Below the pieces are notes generated by a model. It was not told where the DNA came from and ran no database searches. It saw nothing but the letters and a program-made list of their open reading frames with translations. A stretch of 64,000 nt of DNA from NCBI GenBank assembly GCA_928212115.1, contig CAKMRJ010004445.1, positions 74,645,597 through 74,709,596 on the forward strand. Direction: 5' to 3'. Below are positions 35,228-47,782 of the stretch, piece after piece. Origin of the DNA: Lactuca virosa. Lineage: Eukaryota; Streptophyta; Magnoliopsida; Asterales; Asteraceae. The position numbers and the translations under genes were made by a program. Numbering within the stretch: position 1 is the stretch's first letter; each line of letters starts with the position of its first letter.

Positions 35228-37645
35228 CATGAATCTTTAGAATTACTCATGATTGAATCCATGAAGTAATATTTAAGCATGGTTTTATGCAATACATAAA
35301 ATCTCTATTTTCAAAGTACTCATGAATATTATAGCAATTCCAATTGCAATGTCTTAACCTCATTCGACAATCTACAATCAATTCATGACAGTCTTAATTC
35401 ACTACTTACTTCCAAAAGTATGAACAACTGTGGAGTTTTAAATAAAATTAAAAATTACTTGGGGAAGTAAAACATGCACAGTGAAACATAATAATAAATT
35501 AACTGACTATGGTATCATACCTATTGATTATAAATAAATCTCAATTATTTAATTACCATAACAATTACAAATTTATTCATTATATATAATGTTTTGAGTA
35601 ATCAACTAACCACTTGAATTAGATAAAACTAGTCATACCATGTTATAAACATGCATACTATGCTTCTCCATGGTCCTTCCTTTGTGAATAGATCAATTGG
35701 ACATTAGTCCAATGATGCTCAATTCATGATTCCAAATTATTATCACTATCTAAGATGTAGTGGAATGCATTGTCTTTCTGTGATGACAAGGTTCTTAAAT
35801 CATAGAGACCGAGCTTTTGAAATTACAAAATGTTCCACTAGAACTTGTTACTAGAAACAATTCCATGGTTATGAAGTCTCAAATTAAAGATACACTCCTT
35901 GAACACTTATCTTGCATTAAAGTTTCCAACTCACATGTAGATTTTGCAAACATCTCCAATTATGGAAACATTTCCATATTCCCATATGACCATCAATTCC
36001 AACCAAGAATCATCTCAATCCAAAACGTGTCATAATGGTCCTTCCCAAATAATGTCATACTTCTAACTGTCAACAAGCAACCAATCTTCAGTAAAACCTT
36101 AGAATGTTCTTGACAGTTGTTTAACAACCTTAGTCACATAACATTATAATCCTTTTCACACAATACTCTAGGCATTCGAAAAAATTAGAATAAGTGAATA
36201 TTATAGTAAATGTAATTGATGCTATATCCGAAGCATATGAGACTCAACTCATTATGCCTATATAACGATTTAATATATGTTCAATTCCTAGCTATAGTAT
36301 TTCTATATATGTAATCTCCTATGTTGAAATATTTCAACATGATATTTATATATGTCTTTGACTAAGTTCTATTAAACAATACAATCTAAACCTTTAGACT
36401 CGAAATGAAGTATGAGTGCCATCTCCCTTGAGTCCACTATAATGTACAATTTTCCGAACTATGCAATTTGCAAAAAACAGAGACATTGTTCCTTACGAAC
36501 AATATTGTCAACATGCAATACCAAAATAGCAATTATACTCCCACTAGATTTGACATGTACCTAGAAATCAACTGGACTTCTAGAAATCAATACCCTTTGA
36601 CTTTCTTAAGGAGTGCAGATTTATGTTACGCAATGCTTCGATAATTCTTCAACTAGACTTCTTAAGCTTATATACCTTAGTAGGATAATATGTGTGTGCG
36701 CGCGTATTTAAACTCTTTCAAGACTGATAGATATATCTCTCGACAGTTCAAAAAATTCATTGTCATTCCTCACAACTCGAAATATAAAGAGCGATGCCAT
36801 AATCATATTGTGAATTCGAGAATGCAATTTATACAACTAATATCCATTTATATCATATTTTCAAAATCTATTTGTGAAAGTATTTCCTCATAACCATATT
36901 CATGAATTAGAGCGAAACCTTTTGCCATTCAGATTTGAAGGTGCATACGTTCCTATCCATATGAATTTATCAATTCCAACCTACAGTCATAAGACAAGGC
37001 TTAGGACAAACCAAAATCAAATTCAGTTTTCATGCATGGACTGAACTTCACTATCTTTAATTTGTTGCCTTCTGGCAGCCCAAGGGCCTACCAGTGCTTC
37101 CATGTTGTTAGTAACTCATCAATATGGATCAATATACTTTCATTGAACAATGTTCTTTGCCTTTTTTCAGTTAAATGAAGTTCATAGAACTCATAAGCAT
37201 TTGCAACTCAACTAGAAGTGCATAGAAATTAGAATATGTCAGTTAAACACAACATGTTATAAACCTCAAGTCGTGTGCTAGTGATAACTAAAATGATCAT
37301 TTTCGGTTGACTCTTGTAAGTTCTCAAGATCATTACAAATCCCACTAACTTCTCGACATATAATATTATCTCTCAAGAACATTCCTTGACGAGCTAGAAC
37401 AAATATTCAAAAGTTCGTGTGGATTCCCGACAAGGGGACAGTTCATAGAATAGGACTCAATTTTTCTTTTGTTTCTCGATCAACGAAAACATCAAAACTC
37501 CAATTCTAAATGTGCTAGAGAAAGGAAATCATTCTTCACTCTACATATTACGAGGTGTTATCTTCCTTCTTAGTTTGAAATGATTTTAAAGATATGATGT
37601 ACAGTTACTAGACCATGGCTCTAAAACTTGATTGGAACAAAGTAT
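35228..37645 (-). pseudogene. Right part of element C: pol-derived relic
   Basis: The first few hundred bases match the 3' non-coding region of B1 and A2 (GAATCCATGAAGT, then the TTCATGACAGTCTTAATTCA stretch). Further right are traces of the RNase H region (about 35640-35800) and of the region around the RT active site (about 36530-36660), and DNA matching the reverse of A2 at about 22380-22560 ends near 37640. No ORF has domain features. Confidence 0.5.
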
Positions 37646-39099
37646 TGTGACAACTGTCAAAATTCGAGTCCGTTTTAGAATTAAATACACTTAGTTGCAT
37701 GTATAGGCACGACACATTCTAGAATTGATAGCTAGAAGCTAAGTTACAACCTACTAGAAACTTGGAAACAATTAGAAACGAGGGATAGTGTGCTTAGATT
37801 TAACATTGATATGTTAATTCTACAACTACTTTAATTGTAGTGACTATCAAATTCGGGTCATTCCTTGACTCGAGCATCTTTGTACATTCATGTAGATATA
37901 TCATACACTTGACCTAGCAGTAGAAATTAGCTCAGAGTCTCAGAGGAACTTAAATCAAAGTTGAAAGCTAGGACCAATATACTTGATTCTTCAATTTCAC
38001 TTAAATCTCGAAATTACTACATAGAAATGCCAATAAACCGACAAAAACAAATCTCCAATATTTTTGTAACTGGAAAAGAGTTATATGACTCTAATATAAT
38101 TTGAAGTCTCAAAAATTCAAATTATTTTGATATCCAAAGATTTATTAAATCTCAAACCCTAAAAATCCCTAAAACCTAAATTTATAAACTTTATCATCTT
38201 AAAACTCCATAAAATTTGGTATTAACCTCAGTACATAAAATTTAAAATATTGAAGTTATGGGATATATTCAAAGATAGAAAAATTGAATTATCAAACATT
38301 AATCATATTTTATGAGTTAAAATACAAGGAATTTTATAAATCGAGATGTAATTAAGGAGCTATTTATAAAAATGAGGATTTTTGTAAAATTTGAAAGGGA
38401 GTTTATAAAAATAAGAGAGATGGAGCCTCTATCATTCAAAAATTCGGCCTCCCCTCTCCCAATATCTCTTCTTCTTCCAAATACCAAACATTTTACTCAC
38501 TCTCTCACTCTACCTCTCTACTTCTCTCTCTAAAAATTTCTCTCTTCCTTCTTTCTAGAAATGACGAAGTTAGAATAATCTTTAGGATAGATTTACCATC
38601 TCTATTGTTAATAATCCAAGTTACATTTCTAGAGCTTGGTTTGTGATTTTGGTTAAGTATAACCCCAAAGAGATGACGAGAGAGATGAGATATCCAGAGA
38701 GACAAAATCTCTCTTTTCTCTATTTTCTTCTCTCTAAAACCCCACCATCTCGCGCATTGAAAATCAGCCTTCAACCCACAAAATTTGTGAAGATTTTTGG
38801 ATGTTTTTGAAGCCCAAATCAAAGTCAAGGTATATAGGACAAACTCTCTTTTATGATTTTTCCATTCTTACTTCCAAATATCTATCATTTCATCTCATTT
38901 TTGGATTTTATGTCCTTCTAAGGACTAGAATCATTTCGACTATCTTAATGTTTGTAGATTGTCACCATCATATGTTGCATTTCTAGAAAATGGTGAAAAT
39001 CCATGATCAAACCTATGTTAAAATCTTGATTTAAGCCATGCATGTGCATATTACATCAAAAATCGACTTCTACTTCTTCATCTTTTGCAAACTTATTTT
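37646..39099 (+). repeat. Left part of gypsy-type LTR E
   Basis: The block starts TGTGACAACTGTCAAAATTCG, typical of a plant gypsy-type LTR start. A TATA-like TTTATAAAAATA near 38402 is followed by a pyrimidine-rich leader. It continues after G3 at 47783. The - strand ORF at 38505-38828 lies in the CT-rich part and shows no domain. It is probably a solo LTR, since no internal region is seen. Confidence 0.5.
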
Positions 39100-41407
39100 T
39101 GTAACACCCCTAATCCAGCAGACCAAGAATGGAACGGAAAAACCCTAAGTCAAGGAGTCAAACTCGTCGAGTCCAAGGAAGAACTCGACGAGTAGGAGCG
39201 AGTTCCGTGTCGTGGATTAAGTAGCCGACTCGACGAGTCGGGGGACTGACTCGGCGAGTCTGGTCTGGGTTGGGAAACCCTAATTTTGGGACTTGGTGCC
39301 CTATTTAAGCATCATATTCTCATTCCCTCAGCCTCCTTAATGCTCTCTCAAGTCTAGAACGAAACCCTAGTGCCTTTATTGTGATTGTGAGCCATTTTTG
39401 GAGTGTGTGTGGTCTACTTGGAAGCTTGAAGAAGGAGAAAAGCTTGGAGGAATCAAGAAGAGGATTATAGATCCAGAAGTAGCTTCTCAATCTCATCACT
39501 TTCTGGTAATCAAGTCTTGACCTTGCTCATCAACATCTTAGATCTCCTCATGTCCCTTTTTGATTGGGTTTTGGTTCAAAAGCTAGATCTATGGGGACAA
39601 GGACGTCCCAAGCTTAGATCCATTCAGATCTGGAGCCCCTAGGTGTGGCTAAGGCATAAAGGTGCAAGCTTTATGCCATTAGGATGTCCCATGCAAGCTT
39701 AAAGAGATTATCATGGCCTTTTTGAGCCCTAAAGGCCATGAAAGGAAGTAAAGTCCAGGACTTTACGTGGTTATTGGATGTCTAGAGCCTAGATATTGTT
39801 TTTCCTATTTTGGTTTGGAGTATTAAGGGTTTTGGATCATGGAGTTATGTCTTAATGAGCTAGGGTTTTGTCTAAACCCATTAAGAAGGACTTGGGATGG
39901 GTAAAGCTGGAAACTTTACCCTTAATAAGTCATTTCCAGAGTGTTTATGAAGTTTGGAGTTTGGATCTGAAGTGTAGGGGCTTAAACTGTTAAGATAGCC
40001 CATTCAGACCGAGGGACTCGGCGAGTCCAAGGAGGGACTCGACAAGTCGAAGTGTATTGTCCCGTTTCTGTTCAAGCTAGAATTCGGTGAGTCTACGAGT
40101 TGACTCGGCGAGTTGATTTGATGAACCGCGAGTCTGTTTAGCCAGGGAACTCGACAAGTCAGGGGCTGACTCAGCGAGTGGGTTCAGGATTTCAGTGTGC
40201 TGGGTTTTGGTACTCGACGAGTTGAATGAGCCACTCGGCAAGTTGAGTCAACTTGGAGTGTTGACTTTGACCAATGACCGTTGACTTTGACCTTGGCCAA
40301 GTTTGACCTGAATTGACTTCCAAAGGTGTTGGGGTCTAAGTGTTATTTTGGGGTATTGATAGTTCGGGGAGTCGAAGGATCAGCAGTCTGAGGGATTGCC
40401 AGCTAGCAGCCAGAAGAGTATCAGCAGGTCTTCAGCAGTGCAAGGTGAGTTTCCTTCCAGTAGGAACGGTTCTACAGCCACAATGCCGGTCCGTTTAGAT
40501 GATAGTAGTCCCGGACTTTGGTCCGATGCCAGGGATTAGCCCGATGTAGTTTATATGTTTCCGGACTTCGGTTCGATGTCGGGGCGGTCCCGAGAAGTAG
40601 TTTAGTATGCTTGATGTCTTTGTGATTCATGCATGTATATGTGTTATGTGTTATGTGTTCCGGGGTAAGCCCGATGTATGTCAGTTTACATGCTATGTGA
40701 TTATGTGTTCCGGGGTAAGCCCGATGCCGGGGCAAGCCCGATGAATGTTAGTTATTATGCTATGCATTATATGTTCCGGGGCAAGCCCGGCGTATGCTAA
40801 TTTATACGTTATGATTATATGTTCCGGACTTCGGTCCGATGCCGGGGCAAGCCCGATGCAGATCATGTGATTATGTTATGTGTTTATGATATATGTTATG
40901 CTGTGTATGTGCCGGGGTATGCCTGATGTCGGGGAAAGCCCGATGTCGAGGCAAGCTCGATGCCGGGGTGAGCTCGATGCCCTATGCGGTCGGATGCCGG
41001 GGTGAGCCCGATGCCGGGCATGAGTCTGATGTCGGGTAAGCCGATGTCGGGATTCGTCCCGATGCAGTTGGGAGTAGTCCTAGAGTTATGTTATTTGTTA
41101 TACGTGATTTCTATGGTATGTGGTAGTTTGAGGGAGCTCACTAAGCTTCGTGCTTACAATTTCAGTTTTGGTTTCAGGTACTTCAGCTAGCAAGGGAAAA
41201 GGCTCGGGATGATAGCATGGCATACACCACAGTTTTCTTAGCCTGGGAGTTTACTCTGATATTTTATATATGAGATTGTGATATCGTGACAGATCTTATG
41301 AGATTTTTGAGATACATGTTTTATGAGTTTATACTATGGCGATGATATTTATGTTGTTAAATGATTTTGAAAATGAAATTTTTGGTTAGTATTTTTGGGA
41401 TGTGACA
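39100..41407 (+). repeat. 5' LTR of G3
   Basis: The LTR begins TGTAACACCCC and ends TGGGATGTGACA. A TATA-like CTATTTAAGC lies at 39301-39310. ACTCGnCGAGT palindromes cluster before it (39162, 39183, 39228, 39249) and, more degenerate, after it (about 40017-40245). Degenerate repeats of a CCGGGG(C/T)AAGCCCGATG type fill 40490-41070. Confidence 0.92.
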
Positions 41408-41424
41408 AGTTGGTATCAGAGCCT
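41408..41424 (+). other. Primer binding site of G3
   Basis: AGTTGGTATCAGAGCC follows the LTR end directly and fits initiator methionine tRNA priming. Confidence 0.88.
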
Positions 41425-42387
41425 TGGTTTGAGGGATTCAGATACACTCTCGGGTGTGTCTGAACTCAAACTGAGGAATTGGTGTAGAAATTAAAAAAAA
41501 TCAATTTTTACAAAAGAAAAGAGTTTTAGAATAAGTAAAAAGAAAAAAAAAACCATGTTTATAAAAGGATGTTGAGAAAAGAAAACAATTTTGGAAAAGT
41601 ATAAAGATAGGAACTTTGAAAAGAGAAAAGGGTGTGGTGCATGCAATCAGCCGAGCTTAAGTAAGTACCCCAAAATACCCATACAAGTTATGTTATGCTA
41701 TGTTTATAATAACTGCATGCTAGATTAGGACTAAGGATCTAGGAAGATGCCTTATGTGCCTGCTTTATGTGTATGAGCTTTAGTACAGATTCCTGATTAG
41801 AGGATAGAACAACTTGATTGGATTATGTGGTTAGTTTTCCCAATGCCCGAATGCCCGAATGCTTTGTGCTATTAGGAGTTCTAGTTATCTCTAATTAACT
41901 AGTAAACGGATATGCTAAGTTACATGTTGCAAGGACTAAATAATTTCAGAAGGTTAGGTCTAGCCCTATTTCGCAACTCTCGTTTGAGTCTAACCGTTGT
42001 AGGGTAGGACCTCTCATTCGAAGAATTATCTAGTCTAAGCAGTATGTAATGGTATTCACGAGTTAGTTAAAGGGAGATAACAGGGACTTCTTATGCAGGT
42101 GATGGCAGATAGTGAGTTAGAGGTTACCCTAGGGCAAGCCTAGGATGAGAGTAGTGTTGGGAGCAGTGTTAGTAGTAGTGAAAGGGACTTGGTGTAGTCG
42201 AGGCAATTCTTGAGGAAAGTACGGATAGATGTGGAAGGTAGTAGGGGCCTATACTATTGAAAGCAGAGGATCTGTACTCGATTCAAGAAGGGCTGAGATG
42301 AAACCGAGGAACTTGTAGTGTGAGTGTGATCCCTCAGTAGAGATGTGTATGCTAATGGTAGTTATGATATGCTGCAGAATGGTGACA

Positions 42388-43230
42388 CTACGGGTTAGAC
42401 CAGTTGGCGGATCAGGCGCCGGAGAGGGATCAGGCTTGGGTTCAGGGACCGAGCAGCTCGAGGAGCGGATGAGGAAGTTGGAGCGGATGGAGGAGTTCGT
42501 ATCAGCCGAGGTTACGCGCAGTATTCTGGATCAGACTCCTTTGATCTTCGGTACAGTCAAGGAGGGAATTTTGGAGCTTTTGGATAGTCGCCTCGAGGCC
42601 TTCCAGGCCGAGATCGTTACGGGGCAGTTAGAGGCTCCTATGGGGCCCAATGCTTATGGATCACTAGGATCCCTCAGAAGGGAGGATACCGTTATTAGAT
42701 CTTGTTATCAGGGATCGGAGGTGGGTCACGCACCTTGCCTCCAGGAGAGTCCACTGCGGGATTGGATCGCTGTGGAGATCTCGCGAACCGTACGTGAGGA
42801 GTTACCCGACATTATTGAGCGTGTTACTGCCAGGGTAACCGCAAGATTTCAAGGTCAGACAGCGACTGTGCAGGCCGTTGATGGGGTAGTCGGAGTAACT
42901 CGGGAGAAAGAGATTGGGTTAGATGTGCACCTAGGAAAGAGGAAGTGGGATCATGGTCTGAGTTAACCAACCGAGCAGTTGAGTTCGACTATAGCAGGAG
43001 TCAAAAACCCAAAGGGTCGTGGCGGTTCCACAAAGGGCGAAGGGGTACAAAAAGATGTTCGTAGCAGGTCTAAGTGCGGAAGGTACGGGTGGAAGGGTCA
43101 CAAGCGTCAGTAATGTTTGTTGGAGGAAGAGTTGTTCCATCGTTGTCATCAGCCTGGACACATCAAAGCGAATTGCCCCCGTACAGTGGCTAAGGCAGCT
43201 CCGGTGTCATTGCAGATACTCCAGCAGGGA
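42388..43230 (+). pseudogene. Gag relic of G3 with a degenerate zinc knuckle
   Basis: A frame at 42343-42966 (207 codons) carries an acidic, helix-prone segment (EERMRKLERMEEF) and DSRLEAFQAEIVTGQ. It also has repeated EISRTVREELPDIIERV-like helices reminiscent of the N-terminal part of plant chromovirus-type Gag. After stops, a knuckle-like FHRCHQPGHIKANCP lies near 43135-43180, in which the first Cys is Phe. It matches the gag relics in G2 and G1. It is not functional as read. Confidence 0.65.
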
Positions 43231-44069
43231 GGGGTAGTTCAGGCTCCAGCGCCCATGGTTCCGCAAGAAGTCAAGATCGAGCTGCAATAGATCGCTGGTA
43301 TGTACTCCAAATTCAGCTTTTGTTCATGAATTTATTGTTATGGTACTGCATCGATATTGGTAAGGCTATTTCATAATTTTGTGGCCTGCTTGTGATTGAG
43401 TTATATGCCATCTTCATACTATGGATGTTAGCGTAGAAGTTCGAAGATGTTCCCTTAGAACAGGTCCTCGGGATGCAGTCACTGTAGCAAGTGTGTGGCT
43501 GGGCCTCGGGAGGTGTTCTGTTAGTCTTTCAGAGTGGTTCGGATTCGGTATTGGTTAGTTTTTGAGCACTAGCAATGGTAAGTATTGGTTGCCATCCGAT
43601 CGATCGTTGGATGATAGGAAGGATTGGGAATACTTTCCTCAAGCTGTGGGCTGTAAGAAATTAGCGGGATCAAAGTGGGGGAGAACTACCCGAGTGGTCA
43701 GAAGCAGAAGTAAGTGCATGACTATATTGGGTTTCGCATCATTGTTGGGAAGGAAAGCAGCCCAAGTGGTTGTTTGGATGGAGGAGCACGTGAGCGGGGA
43801 GTTGGGAAAAAACTTCCCGAAGTAGAGTTCGTGTATGCACGATTAGCTGACGACCGGTTGGGAAACCCGACTAGAGATTTTTCCGTCAGAACGGAAGATG
43901 GTCGAGTGGTCGTCTTGATTGAGGATTGGATGAGTTGGGAGTTTAGAAAACGTTCCAACATTGGTTTACACTTTTTATTGGCGTTGGGAAGCAGGTTTCA
44001 GTAACCAGGTTAGAGCCCCAGTTAAGACCCAAGTGCAGTTGAGTGTTAGGTCGAGTGAGTGTTCGTCCT
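43231..44069 (+). other. G3 internal region between gag relic and minisatellite
   Basis: Two overlapping short frames (43562-43825 and 43714-44004) have no recognised domain. The last 70 bases before the minisatellite match the corresponding stretch of G1 (reverse of about 7295-7360). The RT fragment kept in G2 cannot be recognised here. Confidence 0.45.
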
Positions 44070-44340
44070 AGTGTTAGAGTGTGTAAGTCTGCGGGTGTAG
44101 CCGTAGCATTCACTAGTAGCCAGATAGTGTTAGAGTGTTGTAAGTATGCGGGTGTAGCCGTAGCATTCACTAGCAGCCAGATAGTGTGAGAAGGTGTTGT
44201 AAGTCTGCGGGGGTAGCCGTAGCATTCACTAGCAGCCAGAGAGTGTTAAAGTGTTGTAATTCTACGGGTGTAGCCGTAGCATTCACCAGTAGGTAGATAG
44301 TATGGGAGGAGTAGTGAGACTACGGGAGGACCATAGTAAT
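44070..44340 (+). repeat. 57-bp minisatellite array in G3 (about 4 units)
   Basis: Units begin GTGTTAGAGTG and contain GCGGGTGTAGCCGTAGCATT, the reverse complement of the G1 and G2 units and hence the same sense relative to the element. The last units are diverged, and an isolated degenerate unit lies at about 44445-44495. Confidence 0.82.
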
Positions 44341-44486
44341 CACGTTAGACGATAGATGGCTTGGAAAACCAGGTTGGAGGATCGCCAACAGGACTCGAGT
44401 GAGTCAAGATGTAGATTGAGTGAATGTCCAGCATGGGTAGTGTGGTAAGACTGCGGGATAGCCGCAACATTTGTTAGTAGCCAGTT

Positions 44487-44585
44487 AGAGGAGTGTGGGC
44501 GAGGGCCCATATCTCCTAGATAGAGGAGTGTGGGCGAGGGCCCTTATCTCCTAGTTAGTAGAGTGTGGGCGAGGCCCACATGTTA
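44487..44585 (+). repeat. Short tandem repeat in G3
   Basis: Three imperfect copies of about 37 bases contain GAGTGTGGGCGAGGGCCC and TATCTCCTAG. It lies between the minisatellite and the PPT. I saw no counterpart in G1 or G2. Confidence 0.65.
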
Positions 44586-45577
44586 GTAGCAGTACAGGTG
44601 AGACTAGAGGAAGAGACCGCTCTAAGATATAGTTTGGGTGAGACCCGTGGGCGAGGCTCGTGAGATTTTAGCGGCACAGGTGGGACCTAGTAGGGACCTT
44701 AGAGTCAAGATAGGGGATCGAGGATACCATGACTTATGGAGCCAGAGTGGTACGGTATATATAGAGTAGTTTTAGCTAGCCGAAGTTTTCTTCGGAAGTC
44801 GCTGGGAGCGACTGAGCGATTAAGCTTGGGTGCAGTAACCGGTGGGAGTCCGGTAACCCAGATTATGGCAGATTAGTTGGGACCAGGATGTTCTCGGTTC
44901 CTCCGGAGAGCGGATTAGAGACAGCATAATCTTCGGATAGGGACAACAATAAGAGGATCCGTGAGTGGAAGTAGTTAGTTGACTGAGAGGTGCTAGGCCA
45001 CTAACAACAAGATTAAATAATCTTAGAGTGAACGATTTGACTTTGTTGCACATCTCTCGTATGAGTCTAACCGTTGCGGGGATGAGTCTATTACTCGAAG
45101 GATTATCTGATCCATCCGTTGGGAGGGGTTTCCAGCATCATTATATTGAAAGGGAAAGCACTCAGTATGTATCAGCGAAGTGACCAACACTGGGAGTGGT
45201 TGGGAAGGTAGGTTCAGCGAAGGGTATATCCTTCATAGAGATAGAAGAGGTTGTTGTTTATGGAAGGTCGCCTTGGGAAGGCCAGTGAACGCACAAGGAA
45301 AAGGGGTGAACCCCTAGGTTGACCAGCATAAGTACTCGAGGAGTACCGAAAGGATTATCAGTTGGGAAAGAGTCGTGATCTCCGGATCGTTGGTGAGCAG
45401 AGTGCTATCGAGCTTCTTACCCTCAAGGATTAGTTTTGGCTGAATGACCGGGCGTAAGGTCAATGAAAGTGATCCCTCGAGGATCGGGCTCAGTAGGAGA
45501 GGTATTCACCAAACAGAAACGTTGTGAGCAGATTGCAAGATTGTTGGCCGTAGCGGACTTCGAGGATAAAGTCTAGT

Positions 45578-45593
45578 TTAAGTGGGAGAGAGT
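45578..45593 (+). other. Polypurine tract of G3
   Basis: TTAAGTGGGAGAGAGT directly precedes the TGTAACACCCC of the 3' LTR and resembles the G1/G2 tract. Confidence 0.85.
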
Positions 45594-47777
45594 TGTAACA
45601 CCCCTAATCCAGAAGACCAAGAATGGAAAGGAAAAACCCTAAGTCAAGGAGTCAAACTCGTCGAGTCCAAGGAAGAACTCGACGAGTAGGAGCGAGTTCC
45701 GTGTCGCGGATTAAGTGGCCGAATCGGCAAGTCGGGGGACTGACTCGACGAGTCTGTTCTAGGTTAGGAAACACTAATTTCGAGACTTGGTGCCCTATTT
45801 AAGCATCATATTCTCATTCCCTCAGCCTACTTAATGCTCTCTCAAGTCCAGAACGAAACCCTAGTGACTTTCTTGTGATTGTGAGCCATTTTTGGAGTGT
45901 GTGTGGTCTACTTGGAAGCTTGAAGAAGGAGAAAAGCTTGGAGGAATCAAGAAGAGGATTGTAGATCCAAAAGTAGCTTCTCAATCTCATTACTTTCTGG
46001 TAATCAAGTCTTGACCTTGCTCATCAACCTCTTAGATCTCCTCATGTCCCTTTTTGATTGGGTTTTGGTTCAAAAGCTAGATCTATGGGGACAAGGACGT
46101 CCAAAGCTTAGATCTATTCAGATCTGGAGCCCCTAGGTGTGGCTAAGGCATAAAGGTGCAAGATTTATGCCATTAGGATGTCCCATGCAAGCTTAAAGAG
46201 ATTATCATGGCCTTTTTGAGCCCTAAAGGCCATGAAAGGAAGTAAAGTCCAGGACTTTACGTGGTTATTGGATGTCTAGAGCCTAGATCTTGTTTTCCCT
46301 GTTTTGGTTTGGAGTATTAAGGGTTTTGGATCATGGAGTTATGTCTTAATGAGCTAGGGTTTTGTCTAAACCCATTAAGAAGGACTTAGGATGGGTAAAG
46401 TTGGAAACTTTACCCTTAATAAGTCATTTCCAGAGTGTTTATGAAGTTTGGAGTTTCGATCTGAAGTGTAGGGGCTTAAACTGTTAAGTTGGCCCATTCA
46501 GACCGAGGGACTCGGCGAGTCCAAGGAGGGACTCGACGATTCGAAGTGTATTGTCCCGTTTCTGTTCAAGCTAGAACTCGGCGAGTCTACAAGTTGACTC
46601 GACGAGTTGATTTGATGAACCGCGAGTCTGTTTAGCCAGGGAACTCGGCGAGTGGGTTCAGGATTTCAGTGTGCTGGGTTTTGGTACTCGACGAGTTGAA
46701 TGAGCCACTCAGCGAGTTGAGTCAACTTGGAGTGTTGACTTTGACCATTGACCGTTGACTTTGACCTTGACCAAGTTTGACCTGAATTGACTTCCAAAGG
46801 TGTTGTGGTCTAAGTGTTATTTTGGGGTATTGATAGTTCGGGGAGTCGAAGGATCAGAAGTCTGGGGGATTGCCAGCTAGCAGCCAGAAGAGTATCAGCA
46901 GGTCTTCAGCAGTGCAAGGTGAGTTTCCTTCCAGTAGGAACGGGTCTACGGCCACAATGCCAGCCCGTTTAGATGTTAGTAATCCCGGACTTTGGTTCGA
47001 TGCCGGGGATTAGCCCGATGCAATTTTTATGTTTCCGGACTTCGGTCCGATGTCGGGGCGGTCCAGAGAAGTAGTTTAGTATGCTTGATGTCTTTGTGAT
47101 TCATGCATGTATATGTGTTATGTGTTATGTGTTCCGGGGTAAGCCCGATTCCGGGGCAAGCCCGATGTATGTCAGTTTACATGCTATGTGATTATGTGTT
47201 CCGGGGTAAGCCCGATGCCGGGGCAATCCCGATGTATGTTAGTTATTATGCTATGCATTATATGTTCCGGGGCAAGCCCGGTGTATGCTAATTTATACGT
47301 TATGATTATATGTTCCGGACTTCGGTCCGATGTCGGAGTGAACCCGATGCCTGATGCAGTCGGATGTCGGGGTGAGCCCGATGCCGGGCAGGAGTCCGAT
47401 GTCGGGTAAGCCGATGTCGGGATTCCTCCCGATGCAGTTGGGAGTACTCCCAGAGTTATGTTATTTGTTGTACGTGATTTGTATGGTATGTGGTAGTTTG
47501 GGGGAGCTCACTAAGCTTCGTGCTTACAGTTTCAGTTTTGGTTTCAGGTACTTCAACTAGCAAGGGAAAGGACTCGGGATGATAGCATGACACACACCAC
47601 AGTTTTCTTTGCCTAGGAGTTTACTCTGATATTTTATATATGAGATTGTGATATGATGACAGATCTTATGAGATTTTTGAGATACATGTTTTATGAGTTT
47701 ATACTATGGCGATGATATTTATGTTGTTAAATGATTTTAAAAACGAAATTTTTGGTTAGTATTTTTGGGATGTGACT
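45594..47777 (+). repeat. 3' LTR of G3
   Basis: The LTR is 2184 bp, about 120 bp shorter than the 5' LTR. Much of the difference is in the CCGGGG-type repeat region and in a lost stretch near 46640. It ends TGTGACT, with the final A changed, followed by the ATTTT duplication. Confidence 0.9.
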
Positions 47778-47782
47778 ATTTT

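Larger units (their letters stand above)
2043..37645 (-). mobile_element. Element C: decayed copia relic hosting the G array
   Basis: The left part (2043-3588) is homologous to the 3' LTR and 3' internal region of B1 (8354-9550) and, in reverse, to A2. The right part (35228-37645) resumes the same element after the G array. It includes a segment resembling the RT active-site region of B1 and A2 near 36500-36660, but without an open frame. The 5' end and 5' LTR are not visible: the sequence stops where the gypsy-type LTR E begins. The family match is clear; the outer boundaries are approximate. Confidence 0.6.
39100..47777 (+). mobile_element. Element G3: gypsy-derived non-autonomous element inside LTR E
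   Basis: The element is 8.68 kb on the + strand with the target duplication ATTTT (39095-39099 and 47778-47782). LTRs are 39100-41407 and 45594-47777. PBS and PPT are intact. The 4.19 kb internal region has the layout of G1 and G2: gag relic, no complete pol, 57-bp minisatellite. LTR 3' parts and PBS surroundings match G1/G2, while LTR 5' parts differ. Confidence 0.9.

Noticed and set aside
38505..38828. 107-codon minus-strand ORF
   Set aside because: It lies in the pyrimidine-rich leader part of LTR E and has low-complexity composition without a domain.
47103..47409. Short ORFs rich in Met, Cys and Gly in the G3 LTR
   Set aside because: They are translations of the CCGGGG-type repeat field and are not conserved between the two LTRs.
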